From NCBI GenBank assembly GCA_026315105.1, contig CM048744.1, positions 318,563,270-318,627,269 on the forward strand: DNA of 64,000 nt, given 5' to 3'. Below the pieces are notes generated by a model that ran no database searches, was not told where the DNA came from, and saw only the letters and a program-made list of their open reading frames with translations. This document shows, one piece after another, positions 44,585-55,755 of the stretch (within the stretch, counting starts at the first letter, position 1; each line of letters starts with the position of its first letter). A program made the translations under genes and the position numbers. Origin of the DNA: Locusta migratoria. Lineage: Eukaryota; Arthropoda; Insecta; Orthoptera; Acrididae.

Positions 44585-45460
44585 GAAAACAACATTTAAC
44601 TTACAATAGAGGAAATAAAGGAAATCAGCAATCCTCTCAAAACAATAAACTACCTGGGGAGGTTTGTTAATTTCAAAACTTTGGACACATTTGAGAAACA
44701 AATTTCTGGACATGTTAATTCAAATTGTCCAAAGTATTTGGTTAACACAAGAGTTTTCTAAAGCCTGGATAGAAGCCTATATCTGCCACTGAATGAAACC
44801 GGTGATAAAACCAATGCGGGCAACTGTGGAGACATTTTTGACCTTCTGGTTTCATACAAATTCTTATGAAAAGCATTATTAGCTAGAATGGAACAACTCG
44901 AGTTTCAAATTAGGTAATGTTGATTTAGTTTTAAAAGGAATAAATCATGAAATGTATTGTCAGATTAAAACTGCATGTCAGGTGGAGACTCAAACTCGGG
45001 GCAGACCTATGCCTTTCATGGGCAAGTGCTTTACTTGTAAAGCTATCCTTTCACATCTCCTGACTCATCCTCATAGCTTTACTTCTACCAGTACCTTGTC
45101 TCATATTCAGAACAGATCCTCAAATTAAAGTGATTAATAATGAATCTGGAATGAAGATCTAAACATATTAATGACTTTTCTTGGCTTCAGGCAAGCATAT
45201 GAATCAGTTATTAGGAAACCACTCTTTGAAAAACTCAATAAACTTGGTGTAGAGAGTAGAACCATAACTCTAATTCAGCAAATACTAACAAATGCCAATT
45301 GTAAAGGAAAATTAAGAGTTGTAATTTCTCCCTTACTCTAATTGTTTTGTAGAAAATGAATTAAGAATGTCATTAGTAGAAAGACAAGTCAGTGAATGAG
45401 CCAGGTTAGGCTACAGAAATGACACTGTACAAATAGATTGTTTAGCTTTCACAGATTACC
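44585..45460 (+). pseudogene. LINE RT relic, interrupted by a SINE
   Basis: FTIEEIKEISNPLKTIN, then after frame changes ETGDKTNAGNCGDIF and LLVSYKFL (the region normally read KKGDKTNCxNYRGISLL...YKIL), ALLARMEQLEFQ, and after the SINE FLGFRQAYESVIRKPLFEKL (motif A; D is replaced by G at LGFRQAYES) and NKLGVESRTITLIQQIL. The last part, LAFTDYLA near 45440, corresponds to the FADD motif. Clade not certain. Confidence 0.7.
44957..45120 (-). mobile_element. tRNA-derived SINE, reverse orientation
   Basis: GGAGACTCAAACTCGGGGCA is a B box on the minus strand and CATGGGCAAGTGCTTTACTT the remainder of the tRNA-like head. It corresponds to the SINE head at 12495 and continues into CCTCATAGCTTTACTTCTAC. 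It splits the LINE relic at 44585-45460. Confidence 0.72.
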
Positions 45461-45794
45461 TAGCCACCCCCCCCCCCCCCTCCCACCCTGAGGAGGCAGT
45501 GGGAACAGACAAAGAGAATTATATTAAAACAAACTCAAAAGGCAGTCTCACAAATATCATTTTAGAAAGTTAAATTTATGACAAATGCTAAGGCTAACAT
45601 AATTCAAGTATTAATGAGCAGTAATTGAACAAGACATTTCTGGAGGGGAATGGGTTGACATATGAGGAAAAAGCTGGTGGTATGTCATCAAGTCTCCACT
45701 GATGTGAATCATGCAGAGATGATGACTATGTCAGTGGTGCACTGATGTCAGAATATGTTTGGGGTAGTTTCTATATAAAAATAGGTTTGATTTT

Positions 45795-45998
45795 CCTTAT
45801 TCTACCTTCCAAGATAGTTAGAGGATGGGTACTGCTTCACATGTTCCTGTGTTTCTTCTAAATCCAAACTGATACTCCACAAGGTTTGATTTTACCAGTT
45901 TTTTGATTCTTGTGTAAATAATTTGTGTTTTTATTTTGCAACCATGCCTTATTAAACTGAAGTTTTCTAATACTCACACCTGTTTGGATCTCCTTTCT
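45795..45998 (-). pseudogene. RTE LINE fragment, copy 4
   Basis: CTTCTAAATCCAAACTGATA and GCAACCATGCCTTATTAAAC match the antisense of copy 1 at about 8650-8870, the RT region around YRTISLIS and GFRRNVG. Degenerate and truncated at both ends; repeat X follows at once. Confidence 0.75.
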
Positions 45999-46245
45999 GG
46001 CCAACTTTAGGTTGTGGTAGTAATATTGAAAGTGGTTCTTTGTGATGGCCTTTTGACAGCAGGAACTTTAATTGCAAACAACACCTTAACCATTCATCTG
46101 AGACAAAATTGAGTAAATGTATTTGTAGAGGAGAATATCCTCAACAGCTTTGCTCTGTTATTTCCATAACTAACTGTTTCAGAGATATTTGCAAAAATAT
46201 CGACTATTTGACACTGTCACTTAATTTTATTTAAACCAGTACAGG
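45999..46245 (+). repeat. Repeat X, copy 2
   Basis: Starts TGGCCAACTTTAGGTTGTGG, as at 26663, and ends with GATATTTGCAAAAATATCGA, TTTGACACTGTCACTTAATT. It lacks the middle 330 bp of copy 1. Confidence 0.7.
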
Positions 46246-46248
46246 CAA

Positions 46249-47740
46249 AGAAAATAAATAGTGAAAATGATGGGAAAAATCACTTTGTTGTAATTTTTTA
46301 TTCTTACATAACTAGTTTCAGCAGTTTAGTTGCCATCTTCAGAAGCCTCTTCAAAAATACAAATATCAATGTAACAGTTGTATAATTTTTTTTTTTAAAG
46401 TTCTTATTTGCCTAATTTATATACATACAATTTGCATAAAGTAGACTGCTGTTATAGTGTAACATTGTACTAGCTCAACCCAAGATATTCAAATAGTTTA
46501 TTTTATAAGGGGTTTGGCACTGCCAGGCGGAATTTATTTCTGCAGGTGGTGTATGAATATGGGCAAACTTGTATGGAGTAATAGGAACTACAAACTGCTG
46601 TGGACGAAAGAAGCTCTGTAAGCTCTGTGATTAATTATCATTTGTTTTATATGTAGTAGTATTGGTCGTTATTAATTGAGTTACCATTCGGAACACTTCA
46701 GAACTAATCATGTCAAGCTAATGTAGTAGATTCATTCTGAATGTAATAAAGTTATGTATAACCTTAAAGAAGAGTTCATCTTTAATAAGTAAAACTAAGA
46801 AGTCAATTTCTAAATGTTCTAATAACTTCATGGATACAACTTTGGAGATGAGTTGGATCTTCAGGTATTGCTTCCTTTAACACAAGACACAGACTAGCTG
46901 GACCTTGTGAAAGGAACATCTTAACTTTTGTATATTCATACTTAAGGACTATACCTGGCGTCATGTAAGAAGGCGCTTCCGCACATAGAGGCAGAGTGAT
47001 AGGGGAAGAGAGAAGTGGAGGAGCTACAGCCGAGCTCAACAGTTGCGCTTGTGGGAGAAACATTGGGTAACTTGCGGACAACCACGCGCGCCTACAGAAT
47101 GAACTTTATTGGCTGTCATTGCTGTAAGGGAGGGGGATGCACAGAACAGCTGAAAACTTGGCCGCCTTTGTAGCTGACACCAACTATAATTGTGCTGAAG
47201 GATATTGTACTATCGAAATATTGAGTTTAAGGATTTCCTCTCATAATAGATCTTCAAAAGTATTGAAAATGTTGTAATCTCCAGATTCTAACTGGTCATT
47301 CAGAATGCATTTACTATGTTGTTTCCTATATATATGTATATTAATATCTTTACTCGACATCATTTTCTTTTTCTGATAAAGGCCAAGGCCAGAAATTTAA
47401 GTTGTGTGAATGTGATTATCTATTTTTGCATCTGTCAGCAGCTCAGCAAGCCTCTTTACAGTGAGTTGTTATCTGTCCTCCATTATTGGCACTACCAAAT
47501 TTTATAGTAATTTTGTGTTATTCCTAATGTCCATGGAAGTAGTTATATTGGTGGCCCTCTAGCATCTACTGGGCATATAAGACATTTTGTAAAAAAAATT
47601 GTATTTAGATGTCACATTATTCTTTGTATTTTTAGAGGCATTTTAAGATGGCAACTAGACTGGTGAAACTAATTATGTGACTATAAAACAAATTACAACC
47701 AAGTGACCTTTAGCATCATTTTCAATATCAAAGAAGATCA
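46249..47740. mobile_element. Element bounded by about 120-bp inverted repeats
   Basis: The left end (46249-46370) and the right end (47615-47740) are inverted relative to each other: the left reverse complement reads AAGATGGCAACTAAACTG, TGAAACTAGTTATG and AATTACAACAAAGTG, the right AAGATGGCAACTAGACTG, TGAAACTAATTATG and AATTACAACCAAGTG. The interior holds no recognised protein, a GC-richer patch at 46960-47080, and a GGCC-type tail at 47365-47530. It may be another tail-outward pair rather than a DNA transposon. Confidence 0.6.
47365..47530 (+). repeat. GGCC-type retroelement tail
   Basis: CTGATAAAGGCCAAGGCCAG then AAATTTAAGTTGTGTGAATG, CTGTCAGCAGCTCAGCAAGC and TTACAGTGAGTTGTTATCTG. Confidence 0.65.
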
Positions 47741-48094
47741 CACCCCTAACATGTACAAATTATAAAGAAAATAAACTTGAAAAAGAGGACAAATTACCAT
47801 GGCAAGGTGTTAACATTTGTTTGTTAAAGGTAAACTCAAATATCAAATAATTTTGGCTGTTTGTTAAAATATGGTCAGAGAGAATATTACATATTGAGTG
47901 CATAGATATTATCATAATTGTGTACCATATTCCATAATTTTTCATTATTTATATTTTTATTATTTTTGTCCGAAATGTCGGCAAAAACTCATAGAACTAC
48001 AGGAAAACCTAAAGTGTGCTGTAAAACATGTGAGTGCAATTTTTTACATATGAAGGTACTTCAAATGTCTCATGCATTGTGTACACCAGGTGGA

Positions 48095-48405
48095 ATAGTT
48101 TTTTATGGCTAGCTCTCCTAAAGACATCAGTTTCTCATGAAATGTCATTACTCAAATGGCCATGTTTTGATTAAGTCTTTCAGTGCTCTGTTAGATATTT
48201 ATTGCAATATTTTATCTTCTGTTTTGCCATCTACTTCCTCTTCATACCTACAATATTACCTTCAAGTACATTTTCCTTGTATGACTCACTTTTCAGGTTT
48301 CCTTTCTTGGCTTGTATGTTGATTTTTTTATCTGAGCCCTTGATATCCATACAGCTGCTTTCCTCTTCTCCAAATTCCTATTTATTTTTCCTGTATCTTA
48401 TGTTA
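48095..48405 (-). pseudogene. RTE LINE fragment, copy 5, very degenerate
   Basis: TTTATGGCTAGCTCTCCTAA, GTCTTTCAGTGCTCTGTTAG and GAGCCCTTGATATCCATACA align in order with the antisense of copy 1 at 8945-9280 (GTCATGGCTGGTTCTCCCAG, ATCTTTCAGTGCTCTGTCAA, GTCCTTGATATTCATAGAG). Confidence 0.75.
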
Positions 48406-48409
48406 TAAA

Positions 48410-49170
48410 GCCCAGTATGTTGTCCTCAGTGGTGAGCATTCATCACAGACAAAAGTATCATGAGGAGTGTGACAGAACTACTATCATTTTCTGACTGCAT
48501 AAATGATCTGACAGACAGGGTAAGTAGCAATCTGCAGCTTTGATGTTATGGTCTATGGGAAAGTGTCGTCATTAGGTGAATACAGAAAGATACAAGATGA
48601 CTTGGACAAAATTGCTAGTTGTTGTGATGAACTGCAACTATCTCTAAATGTAGAAAAAGGAATGTGATGCAGATGGAAAGGAAAACAATACCATTTGGTA
48701 TTTGTAGGGAACTACCTGACAGTCATAGTAATTCAATATCTATGTGTTAGTTGTTGCAATGAATGGCAGCTATCTCTAAATGTAGAAAAATGTAAAGTGA
48801 TACAGATGGAAAGGAAAACAATCCCATTTGGTATTTGTAGGGAGCTACCTGACACAGTCATAGTGATTCAATATCTATGTGTTAGCACTGCAGAGCAGTA
48901 TGAAACAGAATTGAGCATAAGCATGTGAGGGCATTTGCAGTGAATGCAGGTAGTCAACTTCGGTTTATTGGGAGAAAAGCTATACTTTTTCTGTTAAGGA
49001 TACTATTTACAGAACACTAGTGCAACACATTATTGAGTACTGCTAAAAGTGTTTTGAGTTACTCACCAGTTCAATTTCAAGGAGGGCATAGGAGCATTTC
49101 TGATCTTATCAGACTGAGATTTGATTATCTATATTTTGAAATTTGTTATCAGCAAATTCTTTTACATGCT
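48410..49170 (+). pseudogene. Jockey/CR1-like LINE fragment with tandem duplication
   Basis: Same family as 27588-29070: KAQYVVLSGEHSSQT, then MVYGKVSSLGEYRKIQDDLD, NEWQLSLNVEKCKVIQME and VNFGLLGEKLYF. A unit of about 130 bp carrying ELQLSLNVEK...IQYLCVS is present twice (about 48620-48749 and 48750-48890). Confidence 0.8.
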
Positions 49171-49244
49171 TAAGTTTACCAATTAGTATTTTTTAATTTT
49201 AAGAATTTGCTTTGCCGCTAAATCTTCTTCGTCTTATTATTATT

Positions 49245-50338
49245 ATTAGCTGCAGTACCCGGCCTCACTTCAGGGACTTATAAAGTTTTGTTGCAGTTGG
49301 AATAAAAAGATAAACAGTATAATAATAGATGAATAAAATAATGACAATATATTTTGAATATTTATTGCAATACTTCTCTATCAACAACAATTTTTTATTT
49401 ATTTTAGGATTGTGTAATACAAATTTTTTGGATTTCCTACTCTTGAGCAAGCGACATACAGTTTACCATGAGAGAAACAAGAGTCTTTAAGATTGATGCC
49501 ACAATATTTTAAAGTTTGTCCTTCTACTTTATTAATAGTAAAACTATAAGCTAATTTTATGTGAAATTGCAGTCTTTTGAATTGGATTGGCAGTTCAGTA
49601 GAGATCAGTGGTTTCTTAGGAATAAATACTGTGTGTCCCTTTTTGTTTCCACTCATAAGCTCAGCTTCGTTGATGTGATTTGACAGCTTTTTGACGATCA
49701 TCCTTGTTCCATTACATAGTTTTGGCGAGTTAAGATTTCGCAGTAGCATGATTGGAGATCCAATTTTAAGTTGAAGGCAGTGAAACGGCATTCTTGGTAC
49801 TCATAGAGTCTTTGGAAATTCTATAAGGAAGTTAACGCTTTCTTGAAAGTCCACCATCATATCGACTGATTTATATATTCTTCACCAGGAATTTCCTTTG
49901 GAATGTTAAAGTTGATATGGTGGACAATATTATTTTTAGTTGCCAAACCCGGTCTTCTGAATAGCCACACCGAATTGGTGTACTTATGAACTATGTTGAA
50001 CAACAAGTGTGCTTGATGAGCTCATTTTCAGTGTTGGCTATGTTGCAGAAATGACTGTTCAGATCGATGAAACCAGTCGTCTGGTCAGTAGGCTATGTAC
50101 CTTCACCTGTTTGTAAAAGTATATCAGAAAAGTGTGCTGCTTTTTCATCTTTCAATAGTTCAGCTCTTATATTATCTGACAGTTGAAGTATTTGTATGTG
50201 TGGCCACAAATATGATTTCAGGTTCGATTTCTTAACATTAAATAATATTTTTGAAGGTATCCTCTGTAAGCAATATTTAGTATAAGGGATAAGTTCTGTG
50301 TATCCTTTTCCGTATGCGAGAGAAATGTCAGCTGTCAT
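49245..50338 (-). pseudogene. Helitron PIF1-like helicase, C-terminal remains
   Basis: On the minus strand: WPHIQILQLSDNIRAELL near 50180 and HFSDILLQTGEG near 50110, both from the PIF1-type helicase of Helitrons; a frameshifted middle part; then QLKIGSPIMLLRNLNSPKLC, NGTRMIV, IKLAYSFTINKVEGQTLKYC and GKLYVACSRVGNPKNLYY (49399-49791), covering helicase motifs V and VI. The minus strand continues about 150 bases to GGTACTGCAGCTAAT near 49250, compatible with a Helitron CTRR end, though I see no convincing terminal hairpin. The Rep nuclease half is absent. Confidence 0.82.
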
Positions 50339-50397
50339 ATTAGGTTCATTTGAAAATCGGGAAATTTACCAGTGGCCAGTTTCTGACTACCTCTACT

Positions 50398-50527
50398 GTG
50401 CATGCGCAGCCTCCACCAGGTGCAACTGGAAATGCCAACTCCATAACATATAGAATGCCAACTGCGCATGCGCAGCCTCCGCCAGCTGCAACTGCAAATG
50501 CAAACTCGAACGCCTATTCAAAATTGT
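50398..50527 (+). repeat. Tandem duplication of about 65 bp
   Basis: GCATGCGCAGCCTCCACCAG and GCATGCGCAGCCTCCGCCAG start two units that both continue TGCAACTGnAAATGCnAACTC. GCGCATGCGC is palindromic and CpG-containing, unusual for this AT-rich stretch. Confidence 0.75.
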
Positions 50528-51159
50528 ATTTCTGAAGGTATGCCCTGTACGCCCTTTAGGTAAAAACAAACATAATATTGATCGAGAGGAGATAAAGGGC
50601 TATTGTCCCATGAAAGTCCCTTGATTGTACCTTAATTTGCTTTTGAGTTTTTGTGGCATGCACATTGTACACTTTTGTAATATATAATGATTATTATTAT
50701 TATTATCATTATTATTAATTTTTTATTTTAACTGTATTATTTCACTCTTGCCACCTTGCAAGGTATCTCTTCACTTCTAAGAATATGACTAATACAATAA
50801 ATTGCATTAAATTCTAAAGTGCACAACATTCATAAAGTCTTTTAAGTTAGATACAATTACAGATTACTAAAACTGATAATGGGTTACCAGCATTGTTTAG
50901 CCGTCACTCTGGCTTTTGTAACATACTGCACTACTACAAAACGTACTATGTGGTGATGCTGATGTATTGATGAAAGCAGCTCAAAGTGTGCAGCTACACC
51001 TTTGATCTGTTAGTCAACTATATCTGTCTCACCATCTATGTTGAGCACCAAAATTGTCTGTCTCAAACTTAATAAATATCATTATTATTCCAGTATAAAT
51101 AGGTTTTTACTCATGCTGACACAAATATTGAAGCACATTTATTGCTGATAGTCAGGCAG
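50528..51159. other. Host intron sequence, nothing recognised
   Basis: AT-rich, with a short (ATT)n tract near 50690-50720. No motif-bearing frame. Confidence 0.45.
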
Positions 51160-51372
51160 GTAAAGAAAAAAATGACAAAAATAGGAAATAACAAGCTTTC
51201 GAAACAGGGTTCCTTCATCAGGTGGGAGAGAAGGGAAGAAAAAAGGATTGGGAACAGAAGGGCAAGGTAATTCATGACGTCTTCCCCCCCCCTCCCTACG
51301 TGATGAAGGAACCCTGTTCTGAAAGCTTGTTCTTCCCTATTTTCGTCATTTTTTCTTTCTCTGTGTGACTAT
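51160..51372. mobile_element. Inverted pair of short CTGATGA-type tails
   Basis: The left arm (about 51160-51228, minus) and right arm (about 51297-51372, plus) share AATGACnAAAATAGGnAA, ACAAGCTTTC, ACAGGGTTCCTTCATCA in opposite orientation. The hairpin on each arm is CTGATGAAGGAAC-CCT-GTTTCGAAAGC (left, reversed) and GTGATGAAGGAACCCTGTTC then TGAAAGC (right). Confidence 0.75.
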
Positions 51373-51400
51373 TGGCGGTACAGTGCAAAGGCAAGTACTG

Positions 51401-52923
51401 CAGGGTGTCCAGTGAACCTTGAAATCTTGAAAACTGGGAATTTTCGAAATCGGGAAGGAAACTGGAAAAACCATCACATTTTACTCAGAAACCTTGAAAA
51501 ATTTTTTTCTCTAGCTTCACGTACAGTAAAACCATGTTTTTACATTCTCGGATTTTAAGTTTTCCCGCCTTTTACAGAATTTATTTTTTTGTTCACAATT
51601 TTAATTCACCTCAGCTTTTGCGTGAAGATATTTACATTTTCGCATGACTCACGTTCTATGAAACCATGTTTTAGAAATTAAAAATTTATGTAAGTAACAT
51701 AAAAATAATAATAAAAATAAAAAAAATAAAATAAAAAAATAAAATAAAAAATAAAATAAAAAAATAAAATAAAAAAAATAAAACATAAAAATAATAAGTA
51801 ACATAAAAACAAAAATGATGGCATGACCATCACCCTCAAGTTGTGTTTAAAAGGTTACGCAGTAAAATTGTGTGACATTTTTTTGCATTTATTGGAATGC
51901 ATAGTTCACATTTTGTTGTTTATATTTACGCTAAGTTGCCACAGGCTGCAGTGACTGAAGGGCGTGACTGTAAGTTACAATCGCTCCTATCAGCCTTCGC
52001 ACCTGAATAAATGTTTTTTGCACTTATTATGATGAGTTTTGAGAATGAATTTATTCTCATTGTGAACTGAAACATTTATGTAACTACTTTTGTGACGTTT
52101 CATAAACAGTGTGAATGATAGTTTCTGTATGTGTGGTTTTTTTGCACATTGGAAATGTGCAAAAAATTGTTGTCCAAAGCATGCAAAAAAAATGCATGAA
52201 ACATGAAGAAATTCGCAAGTGGTGCAGTGTTTCATTATTTAAAGAATGAATGACGCAGAAACAGCATTCACGAAAACATAGATTATGATGAATAAAATTA
52301 CATCAAATGTTTCCTATGAAGTTACCTGTTTCAGTTATCCTTTGAAATTCAGATAACTTTTATTACATAATAAAAACAGGCCCTGCCTAGTACTGTGATG
52401 TTTGTTTCATTGTATATCATATCAAAACTACGAAAATGCAAGTACAATCCTATAAGCAAATTTTAGTGCTAAAAAAGTCATTTCCCAAATTTTACACCAT
52501 TCTTTAAATAATGAAACACTGAACAAGTTGCGAATTTTTTCATGCTTTGTACTTATTTATTTATTTCCCTCTCTCTCACTCTTCTGATGACAATTTTTGA
52601 GAATTCAATCACGTTGTCAAATGCAAATATCTCGAAGGAGATAGAGAATTTAAAGACATAATTTATTTGATTTCATTACATTTAATTTCTACTATTTCTT
52701 TTTCAGTTTTAAATAATTTATTTTAGTTTTTAAAACGCTATAATGTAGAAAAAATGGTTGTGTAATTTGACATTGTCAGTTAAACAGTTAAAATTCTGAG
52801 CAATAAATGTATTTGTACTTTGTACTTTTTATGTCGAGTTAATAGATGGTGAACCTGAAATAAAAAAAAATAATAATAAAAAAAAAATTTGAATTTGAAA
52901 ATTACTTAACGCTGGACACCCTG
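51401..52923. mobile_element. Non-autonomous element with CAGGGTGTCCAG termini
   Basis: Left end CAGGGTGTCCAGTGAACC, right end CGCTGGACACCCTG, and TACTG on both sides (51396-51400, 52924-52928), interpretable as a 5-bp target-site duplication. Inside, about 52180-52248 and 52497-52552 are inverted copies of each other (GTGTTTCATTATTTAAAGAA and its complement). An AAAAT/AAAAAT-rich tract lies at 51700-51790. No protein was recognised. Confidence 0.7.
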
Positions 52924-52928
52924 TACTG

Positions 52929-53569
52929 GCCAGCCAATCTCTCTCTTTTGAAGTATAATGTAGCATCTCTGTGGAGAATTTCCATCATTAATTGATGCAC
53001 ATTTATTGTTCTTTAAGCTTATGTTTCAGTTACAGTTAACAAATGAAAATTTCTTTCCTTCTCATAAAATTTGCTAGTTATTCAGAATGACTTTGATTAA
53101 ACATTCCTTTTATTAGTTTGTAACTAATTTTAAGATATCAGGCTATGTATGCCAACTTTATGTTCTTAGATGTTTATTGATGGTTCCTCTGTGCAGTATT
53201 GTAATTTTTCCACATATTTCTTCAAATTTTCCAATACATTTTAATTTCAGGTGTTGTTTAGTCTCTCTCTCTCTTCACACTTCTAATGTGTGTCCTGTCA
53301 CAGTCACCAAATGATGTGTTACAGTCAAATGATATACCTGTTTCGTTTCAGGCATATCTCACTTTACACTTCGATCTGTCCCTCCATCATGTCAGATTTA
53401 CCTTTTATGGTTTTATTTCGTCACTGTTTTTTTAAATTAGCAAGATGAGGACCTGGTAATCAGTTTCTACACAGTGTAGAGTCTTCTTCTGAATTAGGTT
53501 TCTTCACTTTCTTGAAAGTTTGTGGTGGAGCGAAACGTTTTATCTGACTCAACTACTGAATGGGGTAGT
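52929..53569. other. Host intron sequence, nothing recognised
   Basis: AT-rich, no motif-bearing frame. Confidence 0.45.
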
Positions 53570-53800
53570 CAGTAATAGAGGCTAGGTAACAACTAACATT
53601 AAAGACGGTCACTGAGCCACTGACGGGCATGTAAAATATACAATTACAATTCACATAACAAAATTTTTGGCCATGGCCTACATCGGAGAAAAAGATATAT
53701 TCATTTACACAACCGCTCAAACAACTATACACTCATGCTCACCATCTCCAGCCACTCCAGTGCTACAATCATCTTGACAGTGAGTGAAGATGGGAGTGAG
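53570..53800 (-). repeat. GGCC-type retroelement tail, reverse
   Basis: The reverse complement reads TTTCTCCGATGTAGGCCATG, GCCAAAAATTTTG, TGCCCGTCAGTGGCTCAGTG and ATGTTAGTTGTTACCTAGCC, the same order as at 47365-47530. Confidence 0.6.
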
Positions 53801-54164
53801 GGGGAAGGATGTTGGATAATGGTAGAGATAGAAGTTCAATATTTCATTGTGGATTATAAAGGTTCTGCTAGGTGAGAATGTGAGATGCAACATTGAATGC
53901 TGTGAAAGGAAAGGGGGGCTGAGGTTTATGTAGTTGGGGTAAATAATAATAATAGTAATGATTTATAAGGGTATATTGTAAGGGATTTGCACAGCTCAGA
54001 AGAGCTGGTGGTGGAGGGGCTTGGGTAGAAAAACTGAACACAACACACTTCATTTCATTTGCTGCTGTACTATCTGAGCTAACAGTATCCTTCTTTCCAC
54101 CACCAGCTCTTCTGAACTGCCTGTCAGATGCTCAGAGAATGTTTTTACGGTAAACATCCTAGTT

Positions 54165-54390
54165 TTTTAAGTCAAAAAGAAACATTAGTACAGACACATT
54201 TATTTGTTTCTCTAATGAAATTCTTATAGCCCATGGCTGCTCCTCAGAGGTCAAATCTGTAACTGTAATATCGTGCAAAACCACATGAACTGCATATTTT
54301 TTCCAGTCAAAATGAAGCATTAGTATTTTTTTTCTCTTAATGGCATTCTTATAGCTCATGGCTGCTCCTTGGAGGTCAAGACATGCAAAG
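54165..54390 (+). repeat. Imperfect tandem duplication, unit about 134 bp
   Basis: AAATTCTTATAGCCCATGGC then TGCTCCTCAGAGGTCAA and GCATTCTTATAGCTCATGGC then TGCTCCTTGGAGGTCAA occur 134 bp apart, each preceded by a CATTAGTA-containing segment. Confidence 0.7.
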
Positions 54391-55288
54391 AAATGACACT
54401 GAAACGTTATCAGCCCCACCCACAGCAGTGAAGCTATTTTTATTGTTGTTCTCTTTAGCTGGCTGTTCTCTCCACATCCTTCTGTTCGTGTAATAAACAA
54501 AAATACTCTGTGGGATGTTATCCTCTTGCAAACAACTTCTTTGTTACAAAGATATAAATGTGAAATGTCATTTCCAAAAATGGCATGTCATACTACAATG
54601 TATTATCAGTGTATCATATTTCTGACAGTAATATGAAGTGTGTTTTACACCTGTCAACCTAATTTTGTATGGTGGTGACACACATCTTCATAGGTGGATT
54701 GTTTCATCTGGAAATTCACCATTACTGTTTCCATGATAACTGTGAAAGAAAGTAGGATGAGTACAGCACTAATAGTATTAGCTATGAGTGAACTACAAGG
54801 AATTGTGTCATTCAGCAAGATTCCTGGCACTTGTTTTTATCACCAGGTAATAGACCTCCGATAGTGTGCAAATGCAGATTTACAGGTTAACAGAGGAAGG
54901 ACATATTTCACAACAGTATATTTTGCCTTTCTGTTGGTGATAGCGTTTAGTAAATTCTCAACCAGGACAACATCATGTGAGAGTGTATCAAGCAATGACA
55001 AAAAGCTGTTGAGAGCTATAACCTATAAGGGGGTGCACCACACCTGTAATGTTCACAAAAAAATGTTGAACAGTGCCAAATGCTACCAGGTGCAGTCTAA
55101 TGTCCTTTACCAGATATGTCTGTCAATGAGCTAGTGCAGGACATGAGGTAATAATGTGTTGTTTCGTCTAGTATAGTGCTCAACTTCTTCTGCCAAGCTT
55201 TAGAATTGACTGCTTCTGTGCAAGATTAAAGGATTGTTTTGAAGGTAAATGGGGCTACATAAAATTTTGAACTGGTGTATGAAACAAA
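54391..55288. other. Host intron sequence, nothing recognised
   Basis: No motif-bearing frame or recognised repeat. Confidence 0.45.
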
Positions 55289-55297
55289 ACACACACA

Positions 55298-55335
<38 letters not shown>
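55289..55335 (+). repeat. (CA)n microsatellite
   Basis: CA units with one CCA interruption. Confidence 0.95.
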
Positions 55336-55339
<4 letters not shown>

Positions 55340-55439
55340 GCACAAACGTGAACATGAATGCCATCGCCAGCTGCTGTAGACAGTTTCATATAAATTATGT
55401 CTGTATGGTCTTATGATTAAGATTGCATCCTGTGAATAA

Positions 55440-55500
55440 ACTAGGGACTGATGACCTCGCAGTTAAGTCCATTAAGTTGCACAAACATTTAAACATTTGT
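55440..55500 (+). repeat. Retroposon 3' end-like repeat
   Basis: AGGGACTGATGACCTCGCAG then TTAAGTCCATTAAGTT resembles a very common short-repeat end in orthopteran genomes, by memory. It ends in repeated AAACATTT words. Confidence 0.45.
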
Positions 55501-55593
55501 GAATAAACTGTGTATTAGAACTGAATTTCATGTTAAACAATCACTGCATGGTGTTGTATGACCTGACTCAAGTTTGTTTTTAATATATTTTAG

Positions 55594-55755
55594 GTTATCC
55601 ACAGTACCGGTCACTGATGGCTGCTTTGTCTGGGGCACCAGTAGATGATGATGGAGGACTGGGACCAGAATCATTATTCTACCGCTTGACACGGACGCTC
55701 TGCCCCTCTGTAGAATCTGGACAGGCTACCTGCACCCCATACATCCCTTCTGTCT
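55594..55755 (+). CDS. Host gene, internal coding exon 4 of 4
   Basis: A 162-nt exon between TAATATATTTTAG and a consensus GTAAGT donor at 55756. With the one base carried from exon 3 it reads GYPQYRSLMAALSGAPVDDD, GGLGPESLFYRLTRTLCPSV and ESGQATCTPYIPSV, leaving one base for a further exon not found in the remaining 8.2 kb. It is the most protein-like segment of the window, markedly GC-richer than its surroundings. An acidic DDDGG turn and two Cys are visible; no known domain is evident. Confidence 0.82.

Noticed and set aside
46803..47081. Minus-strand frame of 92 codons
   Set aside because: No ATG-based context, no motif, Pro/Ser-rich composition from a GC-richer patch; nothing supports it as a gene.
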